This document shows positions 8,423 to 16,458 of a DNA stretch of 29,338 nt, piece by piece. Under the pieces are notes generated by a model, which saw nothing but the letters and a program-made list of their open reading frames with translations, was not told the DNA's origin and did no database searches. The position numbers and the translations under genes were made by a program. The DNA comes from Clostridia bacterium (lineage in GTDB: Bacteria; Bacillota; Clostridia; TANB77; UBA1234): the NCBI GenBank assembly GCA_900753975.1, contig CAAEBC010000045.1:1-29338 (forward strand), given 5' to 3'. Positions within the stretch are counted from its first letter, which is position 1, and each line of letters starts with the position of its first letter.

Positions 8423-8980
8423 ATGAAAAAAAGAATTATTAGTATTGCTGGAGATTTGGGAAGTGGAAAGACTACTGTAACTAAGCTTATGCAAAGGGAT
8501 TTGGGTTACGAGATATATAGAAATGGTACATACTTCAGAAAACTTGCTGTTGAAAGTTGCATGAGTGTTACGGAGTTTAATGAGTATGTTAAAGACCATC
8601 CGGAAATTGATAGACAAATTGAGCAAAGTGCTAAAGAATATGCAGAAGAACATGATAACTTAATAATAGATGCAAGACTTGGTTGGTATGCTGTGCCAGA
8701 TTCTTTTAAAGTGTATTTGACAGTAGATTTAGATGAGTCGGCACGTAGAGCTTTTAACGATCCAGATAGAAAAGCTAGCGAAAATTTTTCTACTTTAGAA
8801 GAACAAAAAGCTGATATTAAAAAGAGATTTGAACTTGAAAATGAAAGGTATTTTTCTCTTTATGGTGTTCATAAAGAAGACTTAAATAATTATGATTTTG
8901 TACTTGATACAACTAAGCTAACTCCAGAAGAGGTAAATAGCAAAATAATAGAGGCATATAAGATTTGGTTAGAGAACTAA
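8423..8980 (+). CDS. Cytidylate-kinase-like P-loop kinase
   Basis: A 185-residue nucleoside-monophosphate-kinase-like protein. The P-loop GDLGSGKTT is at residues 10-18 and is followed by a short substrate region (GTYFRKLA). IIDARLGWYAVPDSFKVYL looks like the strand with the Asp-Ala-Arg signature of the second cytidylate kinase family (cytidylate_kin2), which usually phosphorylates CMP or dCMP with ATP. The substrate is inferred and not proven. GGAGG ends 6 nt before the ATG at 8423. It lies 58 bp after uvrB without an obvious promoter and ends at a strong hairpin, so it is likely co-transcribed with uvrB. Confidence 0.8.
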   Translation: MKKRIISIAGDLGSGKTTVTKLMQRDLGYEIYRNGTYFRKLAVESCMSVTEFNEYVKDHPEIDRQIEQSAKEYAEEHDNLIIDARLGWYAVPDSFKVYLTVDLDESARRAFNDPDRKASENFSTLEEQKADIKKRFELENERYFSLYGVHKEDLNNYDFVLDTTKLTPEEVNSKIIEAYKIWLEN

Positions 8981-8990
8981 TTTATCAAAT

Positions 8991-9034
8991 ATAATCGGAG
9001 ATGGAAACTTTTTTACATCTCCGATTATTATTGT
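8991..9034 (+). terminator. Strong hairpin terminator after the kinase gene
   Basis: A perfect 13-bp inverted repeat, ATAATCGGAGATG (8991-9003) and CATCTCCGATTAT (9016-9028), with a 12-nt loop, followed by TATTGTT. The arm bases make it plausible in both directions. Confidence 0.8.
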
Positions 9035-9059
9035 TAATTGAACTTTTTTGTGTTATACT
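9031..9059 (+). promoter_or_regulatory. Putative sigma-A promoter of the HD-domain gene
   Basis: TTGTTA (9031-9036), a 17-bp spacer and TATACT (9054-9059) with a TGT extended -10. It sits directly after the terminator and 34 bp before the gene. Confidence 0.65.
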
Positions 9060-9093
9060 TCATGAAGAGATTTAAAAGAAAAGAGGTGAGAAA

Positions 9094-10143
9094 GTGCCGT
9101 ATTTAGAGGATAGAAATAATTCTGTTAGAGCTTTGCATACTTTGTATTCGCCAAACATTCCAGAGTATTTACTAGAATTTTTAGAAGTTCCAGAAGTGCT
9201 TAGATTAAACGGAATCGAGCAAAATGCAGGTATTGATTTTTCGGGATTTAATATTTACAAATATAGATATTCAATGCTTGACCATAGTCTTGGTGTTGCG
9301 CTTATTTTAAATAGCTTTGTAAGCAATAAAAAACAAGTTATTGCAGCATTACTTCATGATATAGATGTTCCAGCATTTTTATATAGTTCCTATTACATCG
9401 ATGAAAGTAATTTTAGCAAAGATGATATAAGACTAAATTCTTACGATATAATTGTTGGTTCAAATAAACTTTTTGAATATTTTTTCAAAAACGAAGTTGA
9501 TATAAATGATATGTGCGATTATACAAAATATCCACTTGCATACAATGTTAGACCACATCTTTGTGCTCATAGACTTGAATACTTTTTGCATACAGCATAT
9601 CTTTCGGGAATGTACAAGCTTGAAGAAATCAAAGAAATGTATGACGATTTATTTGTAACTCCAAATGAAGACAATATGCCGGAGTTTTGTTTCAAAACAC
9701 CAGAGATTGCAAAGAAATTTTGTGAGCTTACAATTAAGTGTGGTGAAAAATACCGTAGCTATGAAGCAAAAATGGCTATGAAATTTATATCAGATACATT
9801 AGCAACAATGATAAGAAGAGAGGTAATTACAAGAAAAGATCTTTACACATATAGCGACAGGGTTATTATGGATATGGGACTTTCTTGTAGTGATAAAAGA
9901 ATAAGTGATAGGTGGAAATACCTACCAGAACTTAATAAAGTATATACCAAGTTTAATCCAGTAAAAGGAAAAAACTGTTTTAAGTTAAGTGCAGATTTGA
10001 GATACGTAGACCCTCTTGTAAGATTTGAAAACAGCGGATTTAATTTAAGACTTAGCGATATTGATAAAAAAGTTAAAGAAGAAATCGACGAGTTTTTAAA
10101 TTCAGATACAGACTTGTATATGTATGGAGATTACGAGGATTAG
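9094..10143 (+). CDS. HD-domain phosphohydrolase-family protein (349 aa)
   Basis: The N-terminal half carries the HD metal-binding pattern: MLDHSLGVAL with His64, then AALLHDIDVPAF with His88-Asp89. This fits the HD superfamily of metal-dependent phosphohydrolases. CAHRLEYFLHTAYLSG near residue 160 recalls a conserved block in bacterial HD proteins of this size. The substrate is unknown; nucleotides are common in the superfamily. The start is GTG 9094, with GAGGTG 5 nt upstream. It has its own promoter and appears to be a single-gene unit. Confidence 0.8.
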   Translation: MPYLEDRNNSVRALHTLYSPNIPEYLLEFLEVPEVLRLNGIEQNAGIDFSGFNIYKYRYSMLDHSLGVALILNSFVSNKKQVIAALLHDIDVPAFLYSSYYIDESNFSKDDIRLNSYDIIVGSNKLFEYFFKNEVDINDMCDYTKYPLAYNVRPHLCAHRLEYFLHTAYLSGMYKLEEIKEMYDDLFVTPNEDNMPEFCFKTPEIAKKFCELTIKCGEKYRSYEAKMAMKFISDTLATMIRREVITRKDLYTYSDRVIMDMGLSCSDKRISDRWKYLPELNKVYTKFNPVKGKNCFKLSADLRYVDPLVRFENSGFNLRLSDIDKKVKEEIDEFLNSDTDLYMYGDYED

Positions 10144-10185
10144 TGAGAATTTTCCTCCGTCCCCTTTTCTCGCAGAAAAACCTAA

Positions 10186-10330
10186 CAGTTCAGAGTAAAA
10201 AAGTTATGAGGTATGATAATACTTTTAGTAGCAATTTTGTCAAGGTGGAGATTGTGTTAGCAATACTACCTTGACAAAGCCTTGCGGATAAAAGTATTAT
10301 CATACCTCATAACTTTTTTACTCTGAACTG
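10186..10330. repeat. 145-bp element with perfect 42-bp terminal inverted repeats (MITE-like or giant hairpin)
   Basis: The left arm (10186-10227, starting CAGTTCAGAG) and right arm (10289-10330, ending CTCTGAACTG) are exact reverse complements over 42 bp. Inside is a second, 11-bp inverted repeat, TTTGTCAAGGT (10236-10246) and ACCTTGACAAA (10268-10278). It codes for nothing. Candidate identities are a miniature inverted-repeat transposable element or a structured terminator or RNA. I see no clear target-site duplication. Confidence 0.85.
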
Positions 10331-10366
10331 CTCCACCACATTGTTAACCAAAAATTCACAATTATT

Positions 10367-10393
10367 TTAGCACTCGTACTTGACATCTGCTAA
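10367..10393 (+). promoter_or_regulatory. Degenerate upstream CIRCE element overlapping the -35
   Basis: A perfect left half TTAGCACTC (10367-10375), a 9-bp spacer and a decayed right half ATCTGCTAA (10385-10393; consensus GAGTGCTAA). It covers the -35 box, where HrcA binding would block RNA polymerase. Confidence 0.6.
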
Positions 10394-10408
10394 TAGTAGT
10401 GATATCTT
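10380..10408 (+). promoter_or_regulatory. Sigma-A promoter of the hrcA-dnaK operon
   Basis: A consensus TTGACA (10380-10385) and TATCTT (10403-10408) with a 17-bp spacer, lying between two CIRCE sites. Confidence 0.8.
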
Positions 10409-10420
10409 ATTATTGTTCGA

Positions 10421-10447
10421 TTAGCACTCGGCATGCAAAAGTGCTAA
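10421..10447 (+). promoter_or_regulatory. CIRCE operator for HrcA
   Basis: TTAGCACTC (10421-10429), 9 bp, AAGTGCTAA (10439-10447). Only the first base of the right arm departs from consensus GAGTGCTAA. It lies just downstream of the expected transcription start, the standard place for HrcA repression of heat-shock operons. Confidence 0.95.
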
Positions 10448-10471
10448 AATGAATTTTAAAGGGGTGAGGAA

Positions 10472-11536
10472 ATGCTTTTGGATGATCGTAAAAAAAGAAT
10501 ATTAGAAGCGGTTATTGAAGAGTATAACCGAACTGCAGAACCGGTTGGCTCTGGAAAGATTGCAAGTGATTATGATTTAGGATTAAGCTCAGCTACAATT
10601 AGAAACGAAATGGCAAGTCTAGAAGATTTAGGGCTTTTAGAGCAACCACATACTTCTGCTGGTAGAGTTCCATCAGATAAAGGATATAGAGTTTATGTTG
10701 ATAATATCATGAAAGAAAAAAGCCTTTCTGTAAAGGAAAAAAATATGATTGATAAGGTTATAAGTGATGACGTAAACAGATTTGAATCGCTTATGAGAGA
10801 AGCTTCAAACATACTTACTCGTCTTACCAATTATGCTTCAATTACTATAGAACCTGAACTTGATAATTGTGAAGTTGAAGAAATAAAATTAGTAAAAATT
10901 GGACATGATAGATTAATGATTGTTATTTTGGCTAATAATGGAATTATAAAAGAAAGTATTATTAAGTACGATGATGAAATACCTGAAGAAAATATAGAGA
11001 TTTTTAATAACTATTTAAACTATAAACTTCAAGGAAGAAACTTTAGAGAAATATATGAAAACATTGGAAAATATGTAGGTCAAGAACTTGATAATATTAA
11101 TGATAAGATAGTTCCTTTGGTTGCAGAATTAAACAATTTACTTATAAATAAAAATGCTAAAGTTCATATGGAAGGTGCAACAAAACTTTTAGAGTTACCA
11201 GAACTAAAAAATACAGATACTTTAAAGAACTTTTTAAACATCATAGAAACTCAAGATGCGATAAAAGAAATTGCACGAAATGGTTATGATGGTAATATCA
11301 ATATTTACATTGGAAATGAATGTGCATTTGAAGATTTAAAAGACTTCACAATTATAACATACAAACAATCTATAAATGATAAAGATGTTGGAACAATAGG
11401 ACTTATAGGCCCAACTCGTATGGATTATAAGAAAGTAATACCGATGATAAAATATATCGGTGATACAATAAAAGAAAAAATGAAACAAGGAGGGGAAGAC
11501 TGTGTCGGAAAAGAAGAAGAAACTAGAGGAGAATGA
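10472..11536 (+). CDS. hrcA: Heat-inducible transcription repressor HrcA
   Basis: HrcA binds CIRCE and represses its own operon until heat or unfolded protein occupies GroEL. The 354 residues show the N-terminal winged helix (RILEAVIEEYNRTAEPVGSG, LSSATIRNEMASLEDLGLL, then the wing QPHTSAGRVPSDKGYRVYVD). The ligand-binding middle and C-terminal parts are of normal length. The start at ATG 10472 follows GGGGTGAGG. CIRCE lies directly upstream, so the operon is autoregulated. The end overlaps grpE by 35 nt, giving a C-terminal tail (GGEDCVGKEEETRGE) that is probably non-functional. Confidence 0.97.
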   Translation: MLLDDRKKRILEAVIEEYNRTAEPVGSGKIASDYDLGLSSATIRNEMASLEDLGLLEQPHTSAGRVPSDKGYRVYVDNIMKEKSLSVKEKNMIDKVISDDVNRFESLMREASNILTRLTNYASITIEPELDNCEVEEIKLVKIGHDRLMIVILANNGIIKESIIKYDDEIPEENIEIFNNYLNYKLQGRNFREIYENIGKYVGQELDNINDKIVPLVAELNNLLINKNAKVHMEGATKLLELPELKNTDTLKNFLNIIETQDAIKEIARNGYDGNINIYIGNECAFEDLKDFTIITYKQSINDKDVGTIGLIGPTRMDYKKVIPMIKYIGDTIKEKMKQGGEDCVGKEEETRGE

Positions 11537-12014
11537 AGAAACTAAAGATACTGAAATAACAGTCGAAGATTTAGTCAAAGAAAACGAAAAATTGAAGCAG
11601 GAAAATGAAAAGTATTATGAACATTTGCAAAGAACTGCAGCAGAGTTTGATAACTATAAAAAGAGAATGCAAAAAGAAAAAGATTCTACGTATAATTTAG
11701 CGGTTGGTGATGTGGTAACTGAATTTATCGAAGTTTTAGATAACTTAGAAAAAGCGGTTATTGCAGAAACAACAGATTTAAAAATGCGTGAAGGAATTGA
11801 ACTTATAAAAAAAGAAGTTTGGGATATTTTAAGTAAATATAAAGTTGAAAAAATATCTACTGTAAAAGAAACTTTTAATCCTGAAATCCATGAAGCTGTA
11901 ATGCATATAGAAGATGATGCTTATGGCGAAAAAGAAATTGTAGAAGAATTTAGATCTGGCTACAAGATTGGAAATAGGGTGTTACGTCATGCTATGGTTA
12001 AAGTAGCAAACTAA
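11502..12014 (+). CDS. grpE: Nucleotide exchange factor GrpE
   Basis: GrpE is the DnaK co-chaperone that releases ADP. The 170 residues have a charged, disordered N terminus, a long coiled-coil helix (about 20-65, ending AEFDNYKKRMQKEKDS) and the C-terminal beta domain (FNPEIHEAVMHIED, GYKIGNRVLRHAMVKVAN). The start is GTG 11502, preceded by AGGAGGGG, and lies inside the end of hrcA, so translation is coupled. Confidence 0.96.
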   Translation: MSEKKKKLEENEETKDTEITVEDLVKENEKLKQENEKYYEHLQRTAAEFDNYKKRMQKEKDSTYNLAVGDVVTEFIEVLDNLEKAVIAETTDLKMREGIELIKKEVWDILSKYKVEKISTVKETFNPEIHEAVMHIEDDAYGEKEIVEEFRSGYKIGNRVLRHAMVKVAN

Positions 12015-12068
12015 TTTGATTTTAATTTTATTTATATAAATAGTGTAATTTAGAAAGGAATGATTTTT

Positions 12069-13907
12069 ATGTCAAAGATTATTGGTATCGATTTAGGTAC
12101 TACAAATTCATGTGTAGCAGTTATGGAAGGTGGAGAACCAGTTGTTATTCCTAATGCAGAAGGTAATAGAACAACTCCATCAGTAGTTGCTTTTACAAAA
12201 AATGGTGAAAGATTAGTTGGTCAAGTTGCAAAACGTCAAGCAGTTACAAACCACGAAAAAACGATCTCATCTATTAAGAGAGATATGGGTACAGATAGAA
12301 AAGTAAAAATAGATAACAACACTTATACACCTCAAGAAATTTCAGCAATGATTTTACAAAAATTGAAGACAGATGCTGAAAACTATTTAGGTCAAAAAGT
12401 AACTCAAGCTGTTATTACAGTTCCAGCATACTTTAGTGATGCTCAAAGACAAGCAACAAAAGATGCAGGTAGAATTGCAGGACTTGAAGTTTTAAGAATT
12501 ATAAACGAGCCAACAGCTGCAGCACTTGCTTATGGCCTAGATAAAGGTGAAGACCAAAAGATTATGGTATATGACTTAGGTGGCGGTACATTTGATGTAT
12601 CTATCCTAGATATTGGTGATGGTGTATTTGAAGTTTTAGCTACAAGCGGTAATAACAGACTAGGTGGCGATGACTTCGATGAAAGAATTATTAAATATTT
12701 AGTTGAAACATTTAAGAAAGAACAAGGTGTCGACCTTTCAACAGATAGTATGGCAATGCAAAGATTAAAGGAAGCTGCAGAAAAAGCTAAAATAGAGCTT
12801 TCTAGTGTTTCTCAATCAGACATTAACTTACCATACATCACAGCAGATAGCACAGGTCCTAAACACTTAAATATTACTTTAACAAGAGCTAAATTTGAAG
12901 AATTAATTCATGATTTGGTTGATTCAACAGTTGGACCAATGAATCAAGCTTTGAAAGATGCTAACTTAACAGCAGATAAAATAGATAAAGTATTATTAGT
13001 TGGTGGTTCTTCAAGAGTTCCTCTAGTACAAGAAACAGTTAAGAGATTAATTGGCAAAGAAGCTCATAAAGGTATCAACCCTGATGAATGTGTTGCTATT
13101 GGTGCAGCTATTCAAGGTGGTGTATTATCTGGTGATGTTAAAGACTTGGTATTACTTGATGTAACTCCATTATCACTTGGTATTGAAACATTTGGTGGTG
13201 TATTTACAAAATTAATTGAGAGAAATACAACAATCCCAACAAAGAAATCACAAATTTTCTCAACTGCTGCTGATGGTCAAACAAGTGTAGAAGTACACGT
13301 ATTGCAAGGTGAAAGAGAAATGGCTGCATATAACAAAACTTTAGGTAGATTCCAATTAACAGGAATCCCAGCAGCTCCAAGAGGTGTGCCACAAATCGAA
13401 GTTACATTTGATATTGATGCTAACGGTATTGTTCACGTATCTGCTAAAGATATGGGTACAGGAAATGAGCAAAAGATTGTTATTACTGCAAGTACGAACT
13501 TAACTGAATCAGAAATAGAGCAAGCTGTTAAAGAAGCTGAGGCTCATGCTGAAGAAGATAAGAAAAATAAAGAGGGTATTGAAGTTAGAAATAACGCAGA
13601 TTCTCTTGTATATAACACAGAAAAGACATTAAAAGATTTAGGTGATAAAGTAAGTAGTGAAGAAAAAGCAAAGGTTCAAGTAGAGATTGACAATGTAAAG
13701 AAGGCATTAGAAGGAACTGATACAGATGCAATTAAAGCTGCTACTGAAAAGTTAACTCAAGAATTTTATGCTATTTCTGAAAGATTATATGCAAATCCAG
13801 GTGCAAACGCAGGAGCTGCAAATGGTGCAGCAGGTGCTACTGGAGAAGCAGGAAACGGCGATACAAAAGAAGGTACTGTGTACGATGCTGATTATAAAGT
13901 AGAATAA
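12069..13907 (+). CDS. dnaK: Molecular chaperone DnaK (Hsp70)
   Basis: The 612-residue ATP-driven chaperone that works with DnaJ and GrpE. Hsp70 signatures are plain: IIGIDLGTTNS at the N terminus, VYDLGGGTFDVSIL, and VLLVGGSSRVPLVQ. A substrate-binding domain and helical lid follow, with a Gly/Ala/Asn-rich linker before the tail EGTVYDADYKVE. ATG 12069 is preferred to the in-frame ATG at 12060 because AAAGGA (12054-12059) is 9 nt upstream and SKIIGIDLG is the normal N terminus. It is expressed from the CIRCE promoter through hrcA-grpE. Confidence 0.98.
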   Translation: MSKIIGIDLGTTNSCVAVMEGGEPVVIPNAEGNRTTPSVVAFTKNGERLVGQVAKRQAVTNHEKTISSIKRDMGTDRKVKIDNNTYTPQEISAMILQKLKTDAENYLGQKVTQAVITVPAYFSDAQRQATKDAGRIAGLEVLRIINEPTAAALAYGLDKGEDQKIMVYDLGGGTFDVSILDIGDGVFEVLATSGNNRLGGDDFDERIIKYLVETFKKEQGVDLSTDSMAMQRLKEAAEKAKIELSSVSQSDINLPYITADSTGPKHLNITLTRAKFEELIHDLVDSTVGPMNQALKDANLTADKIDKVLLVGGSSRVPLVQETVKRLIGKEAHKGINPDECVAIGAAIQGGVLSGDVKDLVLLDVTPLSLGIETFGGVFTKLIERNTTIPTKKSQIFSTAADGQTSVEVHVLQGEREMAAYNKTLGRFQLTGIPAAPRGVPQIEVTFDIDANGIVHVSAKDMGTGNEQKIVITASTNLTESEIEQAVKEAEAHAEEDKKNKEGIEVRNNADSLVYNTEKTLKDLGDKVSSEEKAKVQVEIDNVKKALEGTDTDAIKAATEKLTQEFYAISERLYANPGANAGAANGAAGATGEAGNGDTKEGTVYDADYKVE

Positions 13908-13926
13908 TATTGGTTAGATTGTAATA

Positions 13927-13962
13927 TAAGGGGCTTGATTTTTGGTATTACCAAGCCCCTTA
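13927..13962 (+). terminator. Hairpin between dnaK and dnaJ, without a U-tract
   Basis: An 11-bp stem, TAAGGGGCTTG (13927-13937) and CAAGCCCCTTA (13952-13962), unusually GC-rich here. No T-run follows, so it may attenuate or stabilise the dnaK message rather than terminate fully. Confidence 0.65.
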
Positions 13963-14055
13963 ATTACAGTTAAAGGTAAAGTTAATGCTCAGTCGAATAA
14001 AATAGAGACTGAAACATGACTAATAAATATCTAAAAGAGAAAGGATGCCTAAAAA

Positions 14056-15198
14056 ATGGCGGAGACAAAAAGGGATTATTATGAAGTCCTTGGCGTTTCT
14101 AAGACGGCAACGGACGAAGAATTAAAAAAAGCATATAGAAAGTTAGCTAAAAAATATCACCCTGATGCAAACCCTGATAATAGAGAAGAAGCTGAAAAAA
14201 AATTTAAAGAATTAAATGAAGCTTATGAAGTTTTGTCAGACAAACAGAAACGTTCAATGTATGACCAATTTGGTCATAGTGGACCTAATGGCTATTCAAA
14301 TGATTTTAGTGGCTTTAGTGGTTTTGACGGCTTTAGTGGTGGTGCTGGTTTTGGTGGTGTTGATTTTGATATTAATGATATATTCTCTTCATTTTTTGGT
14401 GGAGGTTCTAGAAGGCAAAATAGAAGTGGTCCAATGCGTGGAAGAGATATAAAAACTAGAGTTGACATTACTTTTGAAGAAGCAGCTTTTGGTACAACAA
14501 AAGAAATTACTATAAACAGAGATGAAACTTGTGATACTTGCCATGGTAATGGTTGTAAACCTGGCACTTCAACTGAAACTTGTAAAGTTTGTAACGGCTC
14601 AGGTCAAGTTAGAAGCGTACAAAATACTATTTTAGGTTCTTTTACTTCTGTAAAAACTTGTGATCATTGTGGTGGTACAGGTAAAATAATATCAAATCCT
14701 TGCCCTGATTGTAAAGGTAGAGGAACAGTTAGAAAACAAAGAACTATAAAAGTTAAAATTCCAGAAGGAATAGATAATGGACAGATTATTTCACTAAGAG
14801 GTGAAGGAGAACCTGGTTTAAGAGGTGGCCCTGCAGGTGATTTGTATATTACGATTAATGTTAAATCACATGCTATATTTACTCGTAAAGGTGATAGTAT
14901 TTTCTGTAATGTTCATATTTCTTTTGCCGAAGCAGCACTTGGTGCAATAATTACAGTTCCAACACTTCAAGGCGATGTTGAGTATGATTTAGCTGAGGGT
15001 ACACAAACGGGTTCGATATTTACTTTAAAAGGTAAAGGAATAAAAGGTGTAAGTTCTAGAAATGCTGGTGACCTATATTTTACAGTTATTGTTGATGTTC
15101 CTAAAAAGTTAAATAAGGAGCAAAGAGAACTTTTACTTTCTTTTGCTAAAGCAAGTGGAGAGAACTTTGAAGTTGGTAAGAAAAGAAAATTCTTTTAG
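14056..15198 (+). CDS. dnaJ: Co-chaperone DnaJ (Hsp40, type I)
   Basis: 380 residues stimulating DnaK ATPase and delivering clients. The J domain has HPD at residues 35-37, and a Gly/Phe-rich linker spans about 73-118. Four zinc-binding CxxCxGxG repeats follow: CDTCHGNG (159), CKVCNGSG (176), CDHCGGTG (202) and CPDCKGRG (216). The C-terminal client-binding domains end the protein. The start at ATG 14056 has AAAGGA at 14039-14044. It sits 148 bp after dnaK, beyond the hairpin at 13927. Confidence 0.98.
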   Translation: MAETKRDYYEVLGVSKTATDEELKKAYRKLAKKYHPDANPDNREEAEKKFKELNEAYEVLSDKQKRSMYDQFGHSGPNGYSNDFSGFSGFDGFSGGAGFGGVDFDINDIFSSFFGGGSRRQNRSGPMRGRDIKTRVDITFEEAAFGTTKEITINRDETCDTCHGNGCKPGTSTETCKVCNGSGQVRSVQNTILGSFTSVKTCDHCGGTGKIISNPCPDCKGRGTVRKQRTIKVKIPEGIDNGQIISLRGEGEPGLRGGPAGDLYITINVKSHAIFTRKGDSIFCNVHISFAEAALGAIITVPTLQGDVEYDLAEGTQTGSIFTLKGKGIKGVSSRNAGDLYFTVIVDVPKKLNKEQRELLLSFAKASGENFEVGKKRKFF

Positions 15199-15252
15199 AA
15201 ATGAAAGGAGCTTATAAGACACTAGTTTAGTGATTTTATATTATTTAGTGCT

Positions 15253-15993
15253 ATGTCTATCTTTTATGTAAAAAATGAACAAATAAATGGGGATAAAGCT
15301 GTAATTTTAGGTGGAGATGTAAAGCATATAAGAGATGTGCTTAGATATAATATTTCTGATACACTTGATATATGTGATGATGATGGAATTAGGTATACGA
15401 CTAAAATAGCTGGTTTTGATAAAGAAACAGTTTTTTTAGATGTTTTGGAAAAATCAGATTTTACAACTGAGCCTAGTATAAATGTTACACTTTTTCAAGG
15501 AATGCCAAAAGCAGATAAGCTTGAACTTATAATTCAAAAAACTACGGAGCTTGGTGTAAGTACTGTGGTACCAGTAGTTACAGAACGAACAGTAGTTAGG
15601 TTTGATGAAAAAGATATAAATAAGAAAGTTGAACGTTGGAATAAAATCGCCCAAGAAGCAGGAAAGCAATCTGGAAGGCAAAAAATTCCAGTGGTAGAAA
15701 AACCAATAAAACTTAAAAATTTGATTGAAAATATTTCAAAATATGATATATTATTATTGCCGTATGAATGCGAAAAAGAGATGACTTTAAAAGCGGTGCT
15801 TAGAAATTTGAAAGAAAAGTGCAAAAATGTTGCAATTTTTATAGGCCCAGAGGGTGGATTTTCAGAGGAAGAGGTCGGTCTGCTTAGCAAGTTAGAGAAT
15901 GTAAAAATAGTTACTTTAGGACCGAGAATTCTTAGAACCGAAACTGCTGGTATTGCAACAGTTGGCACGGTCTTGTATGAGCTACAAGACTAG
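15253..15993 (+). CDS. rsmE: 16S rRNA (uracil(1498)-N3)-methyltransferase
   Basis: RsmE methylates U1498 of 16S rRNA using S-adenosylmethionine. The 246 residues show the N-terminal PUA-like part (GGDVKHIRDVLRY) and the SPOUT knot: LELIIQKTTELGV, ERTVVRFDEK, WNKIAQEAGKQSGR, IFIGPEGGFSEEE and LGPRILRTETAG. In many Bacillota the order is dnaJ-prmA-rsmE; prmA is missing here. The ATG at 15253 lacks a close ribosome site. The only good one, AAAGGAG, lies about 45 nt upstream beside a small hairpin (CACTA/TAGTG). Confidence 0.93.
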   Translation: MSIFYVKNEQINGDKAVILGGDVKHIRDVLRYNISDTLDICDDDGIRYTTKIAGFDKETVFLDVLEKSDFTTEPSINVTLFQGMPKADKLELIIQKTTELGVSTVVPVVTERTVVRFDEKDINKKVERWNKIAQEAGKQSGRQKIPVVEKPIKLKNLIENISKYDILLLPYECEKEMTLKAVLRNLKEKCKNVAIFIGPEGGFSEEEVGLLSKLENVKIVTLGPRILRTETAGIATVGTVLYELQD

Positions 15994-16017
15994 CTTTAAA
16001 GGAAGGTAAGAAGAAAG

Positions 16018-16452
16018 ATGAATTATACGCAAAGAGAAAAATTGGTAGATAAATTATGTGGCGTAGGCCTTATGCTTATTTTGGTTGAGATTGTTTATCA
16101 AGTTATAATTAGTGCTTTTACTGAATTTAATTATAATTTGTCAAACGTTACAACATGGGTTTATGTAGCAAGTGGAATTATACTTGCCATTGCAGTTGGA
16201 ATACTTGTATATGCGTATTTGAAAAAGAACGGTAACAAGGCTGTATATGGTTTAGAGATTCTTGTGCTTGCTATTACTGCTGTGACTATGCCTGGTACAT
16301 ACTTGACATATCCTGCACCTTTTAATAAATTAAACAAGGTTTATCCTATTTTATTTTTAGTTTATTATATAGGTAAAGCTATATATGTTATAATTGATAC
16401 AAATAAATTAAATACCAAGAGTAGCAAAAAGAAAGCTAAGAAGAAGAGGTAA
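16018..16452 (+). CDS. Hypothetical membrane protein (144 aa)
   Basis: Four hydrophobic segments are visible at about residues 13-33, 45-66, 75-93 and 108-126, followed by a strongly basic C terminus (KSSKKKAKKKR) that should be cytoplasmic. No family recognised. AAGGAAGG lies upstream. It sits 24 bp after rsmE and 6 bp before yicC, so it belongs to the same transcript. Confidence 0.75.
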   Translation: MNYTQREKLVDKLCGVGLMLILVEIVYQVIISAFTEFNYNLSNVTTWVYVASGIILAIAVGILVYAYLKKNGNKAVYGLEILVLAITAVTMPGTYLTYPAPFNKLNKVYPILFLVYYIGKAIYVIIDTNKLNTKSSKKKAKKKR

Positions 16453-16458
16453 AATATA

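Noticed and set aside
10186..10330. Ordinary intrinsic terminator of the HD gene
   Set aside because: The 42-bp arms with a 61-bp centre are far beyond terminator size; termination may still be a side effect.
12060..12068. Start of dnaK at ATG 12060
   Set aside because: It would touch the ribosome site at 12054-12059; ATG 12069 has correct spacing and gives the family N terminus.
14292..14567. 91-residue - strand frame in dnaJ
   Set aside because: A shadow of the Gly/Phe and zinc-finger coding regions of dnaJ; composition is Pro/Ser/Lys as expected of an antisense reading.
15534..15968. 144-residue open frame on the - strand within rsmE
   Set aside because: It is fully covered by rsmE, which has clear SPOUT motifs; the antisense product is low-complexity Ser/Phe/Thr with no ribosome site.
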